NCBI GenBank assembly: GCA_002371265.1
Contig: DFGT01000009.1
Location: forward strand, 53,380 to 117,379
Source of the DNA: Bacteroidales bacterium UBA3743
Lineage (GTDB): Bacteria; Bacteroidota; Bacteroidia; Bacteroidales; Paludibacteraceae
Direction: 5' to 3'
DNA length: 64,000 bases
Shown here: in pieces, positions 50,880 to 58,944 of the stretch
Numbering within the stretch: the first letter of the stretch is position 1
Layout: every line of letters starts with the position of its first letter
Notes under the pieces: generated by a model
Databases searched by the model: none
What the model saw: the letters and a program-made list of their open reading frames with translations, nothing else
Told to the model about the DNA's origin: nothing
Position numbers and translations under genes: made by a program

Positions 50880-52298
50880 TTATCTGTTGACTACAGGACG
50901 GATAGGTAAATGCTTATTGCGTTCTGCAAAATCATTTGTCCAGTCATCTATTAATACAGGATTGAAGATATGGAATGTATATGATTGTGAGTTATTAGAT
51001 GGAGGGTATATAGAAGACGACCAAGCTGAACATCCATTATCATCTGTACTTGGAACATACATTATGTGTCCATTTCTTCCTGTCACTTTACAGCAAAGAG
51101 TTCCTTTGTAAGTTACAAATTCGGTCTCACAATTTGCAAGGAGTTCCTCACATTCTTCATGGGTAGGCATTCTCCATTGACCACCCCAATTCTTAGTTGC
51201 TGCGTCATGATTTGGTAAAAGAGTACCTGTTGAATCAGTTACACCATATTCTATCAGTCTTTCAAGTGGAACCTCTATCCACCCAGTTCCTTCTTCAGGT
51301 CCGGCAGAAGTATGCCCCCATAGATATTGGGTTCCGACATTTTGCACTGAATCTGCACCTATATTTTGAGTTGCCCACAATGTTCCGCTAGGAAGACCTA
51401 AGTCAACATACGAATGACCATTGATAATTGTGTCGTTAGGATCAATAAATGGACGGTCGTCTGCTCTTTTGCGTACCGGTCTGATAGAAATGCCTTGGTT
51501 TACTGATCGAGAGCCAGTATTTACTCTTTCCTGCGACAAGTATAAATCTGTTGCAAAACTTCCTTTACTTGTTGCTGTCATATAGTAACCTCTAGTTCCG
51601 ATCATGACGTCTTCATTGTCTCTTTTCATTCCTGCACAAGGCAAGAATATACTTTTTCTATTATCGGTTTTAGAAGTGAATTTAATACCACAGAATCCAT
51701 AATAAGGATAAATATCTTCTGGAATCCATACATAATCACAGTATCGAAGTAATTCATCAACTTCTTCTTCTGTTGGAGTTCTCCATTCCTCTCCCCATAG
51801 AACGGTAGCAGCATCATATTCAGAAGTTAGATTGAAGTATTGGTCGATCACATCTAGGGTTTTCAAAGTAGCAATGTCCTTATTATTCCATTTGCCTGAT
51901 GTTTGTCCGTAAGTGGACTTTGGACCTGTTTCTCCCCAGCAGATGTAATATCCATAATCCGATGGCTTTTTTGCTCCTACGTTGCACGTCGCCCAAAGAG
52001 TTCCTGATGGCAACCCTAAATCCACATATTCGTGTATGAAAAGTGATGTGTCAATAGGAACCATTGATAAGACTCTTTTCAATGAATCAACTTCTTTTCT
52101 CAATTGGTCAATGCTATTTGCCAAATCATTGAATCCGTAGATCCTAGCTCCGTTTAGGCTGTCGAATGTCAAGCTGTCGACGATGTTTTCAGGGTAGCTC
52201 GCTCCACTACCGTCTTTCAAGATCACATAAAACTGACTTTGTGCCATCATGGTTATGCTTGTCATAACCATGGCGAAAAACATTAGTAATTTCTTCAT
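50880..52298 (-). CDS. Secreted protein with two Fibrobacter-type major paralogous (Fib_succ_major) domains
   Basis: The product has 472 residues. Signal peptide to TMMAQ (19), a short leader domain (FYVILKDGSGASYPENIVDS), a coiled-coil-like stretch (about 58-78) and then two homologous domains. Each begins YVDLGLPSGTLWAT (about 91 and 300), continues with a YYICWGE or QYLWGHT phrase and has AAT-x-x-WG-x-(E/Q)WR-(T/M)-PT, the hallmark of the Fib_succ_major family. Each ends IRPV. The family is abundant in Bacteroidota and Fibrobacter surface proteins; its biochemical role is not established, and polysaccharide binding is often suspected. It lacks its own T9SS tail; the gene 12 bases upstream in the same operon encodes a small protein that has one. 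Confidence 0.85.
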   Translation of the reverse strand: MKKLLMFFAMVMTSITMMAQSQFYVILKDGSGASYPENIVDSLTFDSLNGARIYGFNDLANSIDQLRKEVDSLKRVLSMVPIDTSLFIHEYVDLGLPSGTLWATCNVGAKKPSDYGYYICWGETGPKSTYGQTSGKWNNKDIATLKTLDVIDQYFNLTSEYDAATVLWGEEWRTPTEEEVDELLRYCDYVWIPEDIYPYYGFCGIKFTSKTDNRKSIFLPCAGMKRDNEDVMIGTRGYYMTATSKGSFATDLYLSQERVNTGSRSVNQGISIRPVRKRADDRPFIDPNDTIINGHSYVDLGLPSGTLWATQNIGADSVQNVGTQYLWGHTSAGPEEGTGWIEVPLERLIEYGVTDSTGTLLPNHDAATKNWGGQWRMPTHEECEELLANCETEFVTYKGTLCCKVTGRNGHIMYVPSTDDNGCSAWSSSIYPPSNNSQSYTFHIFNPVLIDDWTNDFAERNKHLPIRPVVNR

Positions 52299-52310
52299 TT
52301 TTTCGTGTGT

Positions 52311-52742
52311 TTATTTCTTTAAGAATTTTACTTTTTTACCTTCTACGACGAGGATGTATGTGCCTTTCTCTAATTTGCTTACATCCACTTTTGTCCCTTT
52401 TGTTTTCAAAACTTCTATTCCCTGCATATTCACAACAGAAACTTCAGTGTTGTCCTCAATGCCTGAGATCATGAGATATTCGCTTACTGGATTAGGATAT
52501 GTCATGATAAAGTAGGGTGATGCGACATCTTCTGAAGAGCCTGGCTCACTGCTTTCTCCGAATTTGACCGTTGGATAGGATTTCACTCCGTCTTTCTGTG
52601 GGGCAATTTTGATGCTCCTTACATCCCCGATCCTGAATTCATCTTTGTCGCCATCCGCAGTGATGCCGTAGATGGAACCGGCGTGGACTTGCCCAAATGC
52701 TAGCACACATGTCGCAAGAAATACAAATGATTTTTTCTTCAT
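52311..52742 (-). CDS. Small secreted protein with T9SS type A sorting tail
   Basis: The product has 143 residues from the ATG at 52742 (MKKKSFVFLATCVLAFG, signal to VHAG); an upstream ATG at 52757 is less likely. Only about 40 residues (YGITADGDKDEFRIGDVRSI) lie between the signal and a full Por-type sorting tail (IMTYPNPVSEYLMISG, VSVVNMQGIEVLKTKG, GTYILVVEGKKVKFLKK). A protein that is mostly sorting tail is unusual. It is the first gene of a two-gene operon with the Fib_succ_major protein and may partner with it at the surface (inference). Confidence 0.75.
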   Translation of the reverse strand: MKKKSFVFLATCVLAFGQVHAGSIYGITADGDKDEFRIGDVRSIKIAPQKDGVKSYPTVKFGESSEPGSSEDVASPYFIMTYPNPVSEYLMISGIEDNTEVSVVNMQGIEVLKTKGTKVDVSKLEKGTYILVVEGKKVKFLKK

Positions 52743-52822
52743 AATCAATTTTAACAACTATTGTAAAAAGTAATGGAATCAAATATCTTGATTTGTGATT
52801 CCGTTTGTTTCATAATCAAATG

Positions 52823-52830
52823 CAAATGTA
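52823..52830 (-). promoter_or_regulatory. -7 box (TAcaTTTG) for the small T9SS protein operon
   Basis: TACATTTG on the minus strand, about 80 bases before the ATG at 52742. Confidence 0.5.
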
Positions 52831-52974
52831 ATGCTTTTGTATCAAATAAGATATAACTTATTTGTATTTTTACTGATTTTATGAAAATGCTCGAGGATGG
52901 ATTTTATAGGCGGTCCAAAAGTAAGAGTGGAAAAATAAATGCCGAGAGAAGGAAAAATCTGAGATAGTTTTTTA

Positions 52975-52982
52975 TATTTTTG
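52975..52982 (+). promoter_or_regulatory. -7 box (TAttTTTG) for the tail-anchored protein gene
   Basis: TATTTTTG lies 54 bases before the ATG at 53037. Confidence 0.5.
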
Positions 52983-53036
52983 TCGTTGCTCGGCTAAGAC
53001 GGTGCTGAGATTTATACTTTTTTGAAAATATATTTT

Positions 53037-53798
53037 ATGGGATACTGCATCACAAAACCATACGATGAGAGGTTGGGTACGGAACAAGGGTATTCAATCA
53101 CCAATGCTTTTTATGCCACTGATTTCAGAACAGACAGGAATGGAGTGTGTTATGTCGGCGAACATGAGCTTCCAGCAATCGCGTCTACTTCAGAATCAAA
53201 GATGGATTATGCCACTCGTCTGACAAATTTCGACGGGGGAAGTGTGGACGACGGTGTTGTGTTCCTAGAATTATACAGATGCAGAGACGTGAAGATTTCT
53301 CCTTCCGTCCATTTCCTATATATGAAAGATTGTGCGGATATTGAGGTTCCGGAGTCGGTGCTTGTTGTCTCTACAGATAATTGCCGCAATATCTCACTTC
53401 CTAAAAGCAAATATGATTCTTCGTGTTTCAATCCGAAGTCGGACAACGTGCATACGAATGTATCTAAGAAATGTTATGAGGCTTTGATGAGTAAGATAGA
53501 TGAACTTTCTCTGACACTGAATCCGACAGAGAAGATTGATTTGGGCAAACCATCTGATCTTGTTAGGGTTGCTGTAGAATTTAGGAATGAACTGTTGTTC
53601 AGAGATTGGATCACTCCGTCTTTGATATCAAAGGAAAAGGCGGATCAGATAATCGCGGAGGCTAGGGCAGAGGAGCGTCAGAGACGTAAGAAAAAGATAC
53701 TGAAACCGTTCAAGATCGGTTGCACAGTGATTGCTATACTGGCAGTGTTGGGCACATTGTTGGCAGGCTCTGCCTTGTGGGCAATGTTTGGAATTTAG
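53037..53798 (+). CDS. Hypothetical protein with C-terminal membrane anchor
   Basis: The product has 253 residues from the ATG at 53037; a TTG at 53022 would add five residues. There is no signal peptide. The N-terminal 140 residues contain a run of short strands (VFLELYRCRDVKI, VHFLYMKDCADIEV, VLVVSTDNCRNISL) spaced like a small parallel beta-solenoid. A helical charged region follows (KADQIIAEARAEERQRRKKK), then a single membrane segment (about 231-250: GCTVIAILAVLGTLLAGSAL) with a very short C-terminus. This predicts a cytoplasmic protein inserted by its tail. No family or function is recognised. Confidence 0.7.
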   Translation: MGYCITKPYDERLGTEQGYSITNAFYATDFRTDRNGVCYVGEHELPAIASTSESKMDYATRLTNFDGGSVDDGVVFLELYRCRDVKISPSVHFLYMKDCADIEVPESVLVVSTDNCRNISLPKSKYDSSCFNPKSDNVHTNVSKKCYEALMSKIDELSLTLNPTEKIDLGKPSDLVRVAVEFRNELLFRDWITPSLISKEKADQIIAEARAEERQRRKKKILKPFKIGCTVIAILAVLGTLLAGSALWAMFGI

Positions 53799-53799
53799 A

Positions 53800-53846
53800 A
53801 CCTACCATTTGTCAATAGTTATAAGCCAATAGCCAACGTCATCATT
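53800..53846. repeat. Degenerate 7-base periodic tract after the tail-anchored gene
   Basis: The sequence after the stop reads in 7-base steps: TTTGTCA, ATAGTTA, TAAGCCA, ATAGCCA, ACGTCAT. The unit is near ATAGCCA. Same style as the tracts at 9913 and 56066. Confidence 0.45.
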
Positions 53847-54846
53847 TATAATATTCGTATTCAATGATGCTTCCGAAGTAGAAAATTCTGTCGAATCCCA
53901 CATAGATGTTTGTTTCGATGGCATTGCCGGCATTGTCGAATTTGCTTACCGCAATTCTTCCTAATTCGCCGTCTGGATCATAACGTAAGGATACGGAGGT
54001 TTTTCCTTTGTCGTCTATTATATAAACATCTCTCTGCATCAACTCATTGTTTGATACCGTATGGATTGATTCGATTTTCTTCCCTTCGTCATTGTATTTG
54101 TTTGTCAAGTGGCTGCACATCTTCTTGTCTGAGTCGAAAATGGTTTCTTCTACGCATTTTTTCTTGTCGTTGTATTTGTAGACGGTGCTGTAGCTCAATT
54201 TTCCTGCAGAATTATATTCCTCTATTTCGACTAGATTCCCATTTTCATCGTATTTATTTATGAATTTTCTGTTTTCCCATCTGGTGGGTGAATCAGAGTG
54301 TTTCTCCTCTGTGAGATTTCCTTTGTCGTCGTATCTATAAATCGTCTTTTCTAGCAGACTGTCGTTGACAAAGTGGATCTCTTCGATTATTTTTCCGTTT
54401 TGATCATATTTGTTGACGGTTCTCCAACAATAATTTACACCGTAAATAAAGTCTTCATCCTCAATCTTGATTCGGTTTTTGTCGTATAAAGTTTTTTCGA
54501 TCAGCTTCTTATAGTTGTCGTATTCTAATCTCTCTATATAATTCTTCTTGCGTTTGTATTTGTATACTAATCTCGACGACAACTCACCGTCCTTTTCATC
54601 ATATTCGTTGTAATGCTCTTCCACTAAACGGTTTCCATTCTTGTCGTATTGGATTTTTCTGCGTATGAATGATTTTTCCAATGCTCCAGCATTTTCCTTC
54701 ACATTATATGTACGTACCTCCTTCACTTTCCCTTTCAGTCCATCCTCCTCCCAATCAGTTTTTCCTTTTGCCTGTGCGACGGTGCAGAACATGCACAACA
54801 CTATCAAAGACAGTGCGGAAAATATGTACTTTAAGGACGACTTCAT
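53842..54846 (-). CDS. Secreted protein with RHS/YD-like repeats, tandem copy A
   Basis: The product has 334 residues, with a signal peptide to VAQAKG (about 27). The rest is made of repeated strands of the type YD-x-x-G-(K/N)-x-(I/V)-E-E followed by Y or KY about 20 residues apart (for example YDQNGKIIEEIHF, YDDKGNLTEEKHS, YDENGNLVEIEEY). This resembles the beta-strand repeats of RHS/YD and MORN-like wrapping proteins, but there is no RHS core or toxin domain. It ends EYEYYK like its neighbour, from which it is separated by about 90 bases. Secreted or periplasmic; the function is unknown. The two genes arose by tandem duplication. Confidence 0.75.
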   Translation of the reverse strand: MKSSLKYIFSALSLIVLCMFCTVAQAKGKTDWEEDGLKGKVKEVRTYNVKENAGALEKSFIRRKIQYDKNGNRLVEEHYNEYDEKDGELSSRLVYKYKRKKNYIERLEYDNYKKLIEKTLYDKNRIKIEDEDFIYGVNYCWRTVNKYDQNGKIIEEIHFVNDSLLEKTIYRYDDKGNLTEEKHSDSPTRWENRKFINKYDENGNLVEIEEYNSAGKLSYSTVYKYNDKKKCVEETIFDSDKKMCSHLTNKYNDEGKKIESIHTVSNNELMQRDVYIIDDKGKTSVSLRYDPDGELGRIAVSKFDNAGNAIETNIYVGFDRIFYFGSIIEYEYYK

Positions 54847-54937
54847 ATCTCTATAACCAATTTTTACGCTAAAATAATAAAAAATGGTGAAGGTGAATCA
54901 ATTTTTTGCATCTCTGTGTTTTCTCTACGTCAATGTG

Positions 54938-55999
54938 TCATTTATAATATTCGTATTCTATGATGCTTCCGAAATTGAATTCGAAATTGAATTTATTATA
55001 ATAAAAATAAATATTTTCAATTATGTTCCCTTGGGGGTCAAATTTATTTACTGCTTTTGATATATATTCTCCACTTATTTGTGTAAAATCTCGTCCGTTC
55101 CAAATATTTGTTTCATATTTTATTGATTCAATACAATTGCCATTTTCATCGTATTTTATACTGTCTTTTGAGATTATTTTCTCATTAGAATCGTATACTG
55201 TTTCTTCTATTATTTCTCCTTTTTCATCATATTTATATGTTGTCTTTTGGTATAATGAATCATTACGGCCGAATAGACATTCCTCAACACAATTGTTTTT
55301 GTCGTCGTAGGTGTAAATATTTTTACTTTCTAATTTTCCATTGTGGTCATATCTTGTTCCTTCAATACAATTCCCATTGTCGTCGTATTTGTTTACGAAT
55401 TTTCTGTTTTCCCATCTGAGCCAAGAATCGGTGTTCTCCTCTGTAAGGTTTCCTTTTTCATCATATTTGTAAATGTTTTTCTCTCGTAAACTGTCGTTTG
55501 CGAATCGTATTTTCTCGATGATATTTCCATTTTTATCATATTTATATTTGCTCACTTCATTTTCAATATATTTATCGTCAATATCATAAGAAAAAATAGT
55601 TTCTTCTAATTTAAGATTTTTACCGTCCCTTAGTTTTATGTATATTGTCTTTTCTAACAATAAAGTATCGTTTGTGTCATATCTATATTTGTATTTATAT
55701 TTGAATAAACGGTCTTTCTTGCTCTTGTATTTATATATATATGTTATTGGTTCTTTTTTTTCGTCATTCTCGTTGTAGTGCTCTTCTTCCAGACGGTTCC
55801 CTTTTTTATCATATTTGATTTTATGACGGATGAAAGCTTTCTCTATTCCTGAGGTCGTTTCATGGACGTTATATACACGCATTTCCTTTACTTCCCCTTT
55901 AACTTCATCCTTCTCCCAGTCGGTTTCCCCTTTTGCTTGGATGCTGACTACAAATATAGAGATGATTAGTGTAAGAATATATTTGATTGTCATCTTCAT
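54938..55999 (-). CDS. Secreted protein with RHS/YD-like repeats, tandem copy B
   Basis: The product has 353 residues, with a signal peptide to SIQAKG (about 24), then the same start as copy A (ETDWEKDEVKGEVKEMRVYN against KTDWEEDGLKGKVKEVRTYN). YD-type repeats follow (YDKNGNIIEKIRF, YDEKGNLTEENTD, YDDNGNCIEGTRY, YDDKNNCVEECLF). It has about one more repeat than copy A and the same C-terminal GSIIEYEYYK. Base composition is more AT-rich than that of copy A. Probably the first gene of a two-gene unit; no clear TAnnTTTG box was found in the 160 bases upstream. The function is unknown. Confidence 0.75.
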   Translation of the reverse strand: MKMTIKYILTLIISIFVVSIQAKGETDWEKDEVKGEVKEMRVYNVHETTSGIEKAFIRHKIKYDKKGNRLEEEHYNENDEKKEPITYIYKYKSKKDRLFKYKYKYRYDTNDTLLLEKTIYIKLRDGKNLKLEETIFSYDIDDKYIENEVSKYKYDKNGNIIEKIRFANDSLREKNIYKYDEKGNLTEENTDSWLRWENRKFVNKYDDNGNCIEGTRYDHNGKLESKNIYTYDDKNNCVEECLFGRNDSLYQKTTYKYDEKGEIIEETVYDSNEKIISKDSIKYDENGNCIESIKYETNIWNGRDFTQISGEYISKAVNKFDPQGNIIENIYFYYNKFNFEFNFGSIIEYEYYK

Positions 56000-56065
56000 A
56001 TCATTTTGAATTACAGGATAAAAATAATGAAAAGACGCGATTATTCACATTTTTTTCAATTTTTT

Positions 56066-56101
56066 ACCATCGTCTATCGTCAACCGTCTTTCGTCCATCG
56101 T
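56066..56101. repeat. Heptamer repeat (consensus NNTCGTC) between YD-repeat copy B and asd
   Basis: Five consecutive 7-base units: CATCGTC, TATCGTC, AACCGTC, TTTCGTC, CATCGTA. The last four bases of each unit are conserved and the first two or three vary. Third tract of this kind in the window. Confidence 0.65.
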
Positions 56102-56109
56102 AAAAAAAT

Positions 56110-56141
56110 AACGAGGTTGTATCGCAAGACACAACCTCGTT
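56110..56141 (-). terminator. Terminator after asd
   Basis: AACGAGGTTGT/ACAACCTCGTT perfect 11-bp stem; on the minus strand TATTTTTTT follows. Confidence 0.88.
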
Positions 56142-56163
56142 GTTTATTATGAAAAGTAATTGA

Positions 56164-57174
56164 TTACTTTACGTTGCCAACCTTGATAAGGTACTCTGCG
56201 ATCTGAACAGCGTTCAATGCGGCACCCTTCTTGATCTGGTCGCCTACCAACCAGAATGTCAAACCGTTCTCGTTTGCAAGATCCTTACGTACACGTCCTA
56301 CGTATACATCATCCTTACCTGCTAGGAACAATGGCATTGGGTAAACCTTGTTTGCTGGATCGTCCATTAGCTGAACTCCCTCTGCTGATGCGATTGCCTT
56401 CTTTGCTGTCTCAACATCGATTGGCTTCTCTGTCTCAATCCATACAGCCTCTGAGTGAGAACGAAGTGATGGTACACGTACACACATTGCCGAGCATGCT
56501 GCGTCTGTATGCATGATCTTACGTGTCTCGTTGAACATCTTCATCTCCTCCTTAGTGTATCCGTTGTCCTGGAACACGTCAATCTGAGGAATCACGTTGT
56601 ATGCTAGCTGGTATGCAAACTTGTTTACTGTAACTGGTTTGCCGTCAAGCACCTCTCTGTACTGCTGCTCAAGCTCTGCCATCGCTGCCGCACCTGCTCC
56701 TGACGCTGCCTGGTAAGAAGCAATGTGGATTCTCTTGATGTGGCTCAACTTCTCAAGTGGCTGAAGCACAACAACCATCATGATAGTTGTACAGTTAGGG
56801 TTTGCGATGATACCTTTGGGACGTACTAGCGCATCCTCTGCATTGCACTCTGGCACTACCAATGGAACGTCGTTGTCCATACGGAATGCACTTGAGTTAT
56901 CGATCATTACAGCACCAAACTTTGTGATGTCTGCTGCGTACTCTTTTGAAACACCTGCTCCTGCTGATGTGAAAGCAATATCTACACCCTTGAAGTCGTC
57001 ACCGTGCTTTAGAAGCTGTACGGTGTACTCCTTGCCTTTGTAAGTATATTTCTGACCGGCGCTTCTTTCTGATCCGAATAGCACCAACTCATCCATTGGA
57101 AAATTTCTCTCAGCCAATACTTTTAGGAACTCCTGTCCTACAGCTCCACTGGCTCCAACGATTGCAACTTTCAT
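56164..57174 (-). CDS. asd: Aspartate-semialdehyde dehydrogenase
   Basis: This enzyme reduces aspartyl phosphate to aspartate semialdehyde with NADPH, the branch point to lysine/diaminopimelate, threonine and methionine; cytoplasmic. The 336 residues show the NADP-binding VAIVGASGAVGQEF at the N-terminus, the catalytic Cys128 in IANPNCTT, SYQAASGAGAAAM near 160, and the conserved RVPSLRSHSEAVWIETE with the active-site His near 240. Length is normal. The single-gene unit has its own promoter box at 57235 and a strong terminator. Confidence 0.95.
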   Translation of the reverse strand: MKVAIVGASGAVGQEFLKVLAERNFPMDELVLFGSERSAGQKYTYKGKEYTVQLLKHGDDFKGVDIAFTSAGAGVSKEYAADITKFGAVMIDNSSAFRMDNDVPLVVPECNAEDALVRPKGIIANPNCTTIMMVVVLQPLEKLSHIKRIHIASYQAASGAGAAAMAELEQQYREVLDGKPVTVNKFAYQLAYNVIPQIDVFQDNGYTKEEMKMFNETRKIMHTDAACSAMCVRVPSLRSHSEAVWIETEKPIDVETAKKAIASAEGVQLMDDPANKVYPMPLFLAGKDDVYVGRVRKDLANENGLTFWLVGDQIKKGAALNAVQIAEYLIKVGNVK

Positions 57175-57203
57175 TTTTTATTCTTTAATTATAAACTTTT
57201 TCT

Positions 57204-57211
57204 TATATTTG
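57204..57211 (+). promoter_or_regulatory. -7 box (TAtaTTTG) for the lamin-tail-domain gene
   Basis: TATATTTG, about 47 bases before the ATG at 57259; divergent from and overlapping the asd leader. Confidence 0.5.
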
Positions 57212-57234
57212 CAGGCGGATTAGCCTTTGGGGTG

Positions 57235-57242
57235 CAAAATTA
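57235..57242 (-). promoter_or_regulatory. -7 box (TAatTTTG) for asd
   Basis: TAATTTTG on the minus strand, about 60 bases before the ATG at 57174. It lies downstream of the plus-strand box at 57204, so the two transcripts overlap at their 5' ends. Confidence 0.5.
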
Positions 57243-57258
57243 GTAAAATTTGTATAAT

Positions 57259-58944
57259 ATGGATTTATTTATCGGTTTAATTTGTTGTTTTGTCCTGCAT
57301 TTTGCAGATATGGAATGGAAAAATGTTTGGTCGGGCGACACTGCTTCTTTTTCTGTTGAAGATCAATCGTTAAGACTTAATGCTGAGAAGACGGTATCTT
57401 CTTCGTATATCTCCACAAAATCAGACGCTATCATTTCTGCCACGTGGCATTTGTGTGGAAGAATGGAGCTGAATCCTTCGTCTTCCAACTATCTTGCGGT
57501 CTATCTGGCTTCATCTTCTGCTGATGCCGCCGATTCCACTCTTTCCGGCTACTATCTTTTGCTTGGAAAATCGAACGACGAGATTGCATTGTGGAAATCT
57601 ATGGGAGGAACACAAAAAAAATTGGGTGCGTCGGCGAAGAAAAGATTGAATTTCAGTGAGGTGCGGTATGATATTGTCGTGCAGACGGACAGTGATGGCA
57701 ATTGGACGGTGAAAAGTAAAATTAATGATGAGGAGGATTATTCCGTCGACTTTATCGCTTATGATAATGAAATTGAGACCTCTTCATATTTTATTCTGAA
57801 TCCGCATTTCTCCAAAACTCGCACTAAAAATTTTGTGTTCGATTCAATCTCAATCAAATCGGATTTCGTTGACAATGATCCCCCGTATGTGTCGGGCGTT
57901 GAGCGGAACGACTCAATTCTCACAGTGTTGTGGAGTGAGAAGATAAATGTTGGAAGCCTTTCCGTCGCACCTGATGATGCTTTTGAATTTTTGGATGGAG
58001 ATGAGAGAAGATCGCAATTCAGCATCGTGAAGACGGAATTGTCTGGCGAGTATGAGATTTCAGTTTCCGCTTGCGATATCCGTGGCAATTGCTCTTCTGA
58101 CACGACTTTGAAAATTTATTTTTCAGATGATGCGAAGAGGGGAGATTTGATTTTGAATGAGATTCTATTTGATGTGGCGACGGGAGAAAGTGAATTTGTG
58201 GAGCTATATAATATGAGTGAGAAGTGGATTTCTGCTAAATCATTGTCGATTGCGACACGAAAAGCAAACGGAAATCTCAATTATATCACTCCGTTATCAA
58301 GCGACGTGAATGATGCCATTCCTCCGCATACATATATAATATTGAGCAGGAATGTTGAAAATGTTTGTGCAAAATATGGGTGTGACGACGGTGCTGTCTT
58401 ATTCAATTTGCCCAAAATGGCTGCTTTGAGCAACAGTGGAGGAAATGTCGTGTTGCTCGACAAAAAGGATAATGTATTGGATGAGTTTGTATATGATCCG
58501 AAGACGCACAGCCAATTTTCAGCTGTCGACAAGGGTAGGAGTTTGGAGAGAGTGTCATTCGATGGTGATGAGTGGGCTTCTGCTTCAGACGAATGTGGAG
58601 GGGCAACACCGGGACGGAAAAATTCAGCGTCGTCATCAAAAGCGGATGAAATACTTTGCACTCAAAGCTTTATTACATCCGATTATCCTGAGATAATTAT
58701 AACATATTCATTTTCGAAACCTAATTTCAAAGGAACCTTGTCTTGTTATGACAGATTTGGCAGGCAGATATGCACATTGTTTGAATATCAATTGCTTGAC
58801 AGGGAAGGTGTTTACAAGTGGGATGGGACGGACGGCGATGGCGAAATGTTGACGACGGGAATATATGTCCTGCTGTTTGAGGCTGTTTCGGAAAGCGGAG
58901 AGAGAATAAAAAAGAAACTTGTCTGTACGATTGGTGAAAGATGA
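57259..58944 (+). CDS. Secreted protein with lamin-tail domain and gliding-type C-terminal segment
   Basis: The product has 561 residues from the ATG at 57259; a TTG at 57250 is the start of the longest frame. A signal-like segment (LFIGLICCFVLHFA) leads into a lectin/LamG-like N-terminal region (about 20-200). An Ig-like domain (about 205-290; DNDPPYVSGVERND, YEISVSACDIRGNC) and a lamin-tail domain follow (about 295-450; LILNEILFDVATGESEFVEL, YNMSEKWISAKSLSI, SNSGGNVVLLDKKDNVLDEF, ATPGRKNS). The last 90 residues (CYDRFGRQICTLFEYQ, YKWDGTDGDGEMLTTGIYVL) resemble FlgD-like/T9SS CTDs. LTD proteins in Bacteroidota are often surface or envelope proteins; the role here is unknown. Confidence 0.75.
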   Translation: MDLFIGLICCFVLHFADMEWKNVWSGDTASFSVEDQSLRLNAEKTVSSSYISTKSDAIISATWHLCGRMELNPSSSNYLAVYLASSSADAADSTLSGYYLLLGKSNDEIALWKSMGGTQKKLGASAKKRLNFSEVRYDIVVQTDSDGNWTVKSKINDEEDYSVDFIAYDNEIETSSYFILNPHFSKTRTKNFVFDSISIKSDFVDNDPPYVSGVERNDSILTVLWSEKINVGSLSVAPDDAFEFLDGDERRSQFSIVKTELSGEYEISVSACDIRGNCSSDTTLKIYFSDDAKRGDLILNEILFDVATGESEFVELYNMSEKWISAKSLSIATRKANGNLNYITPLSSDVNDAIPPHTYIILSRNVENVCAKYGCDDGAVLFNLPKMAALSNSGGNVVLLDKKDNVLDEFVYDPKTHSQFSAVDKGRSLERVSFDGDEWASASDECGGATPGRKNSASSSKADEILCTQSFITSDYPEIIITYSFSKPNFKGTLSCYDRFGRQICTLFEYQLLDREGVYKWDGTDGDGEMLTTGIYVLLFEAVSESGERIKKKLVCTIGER

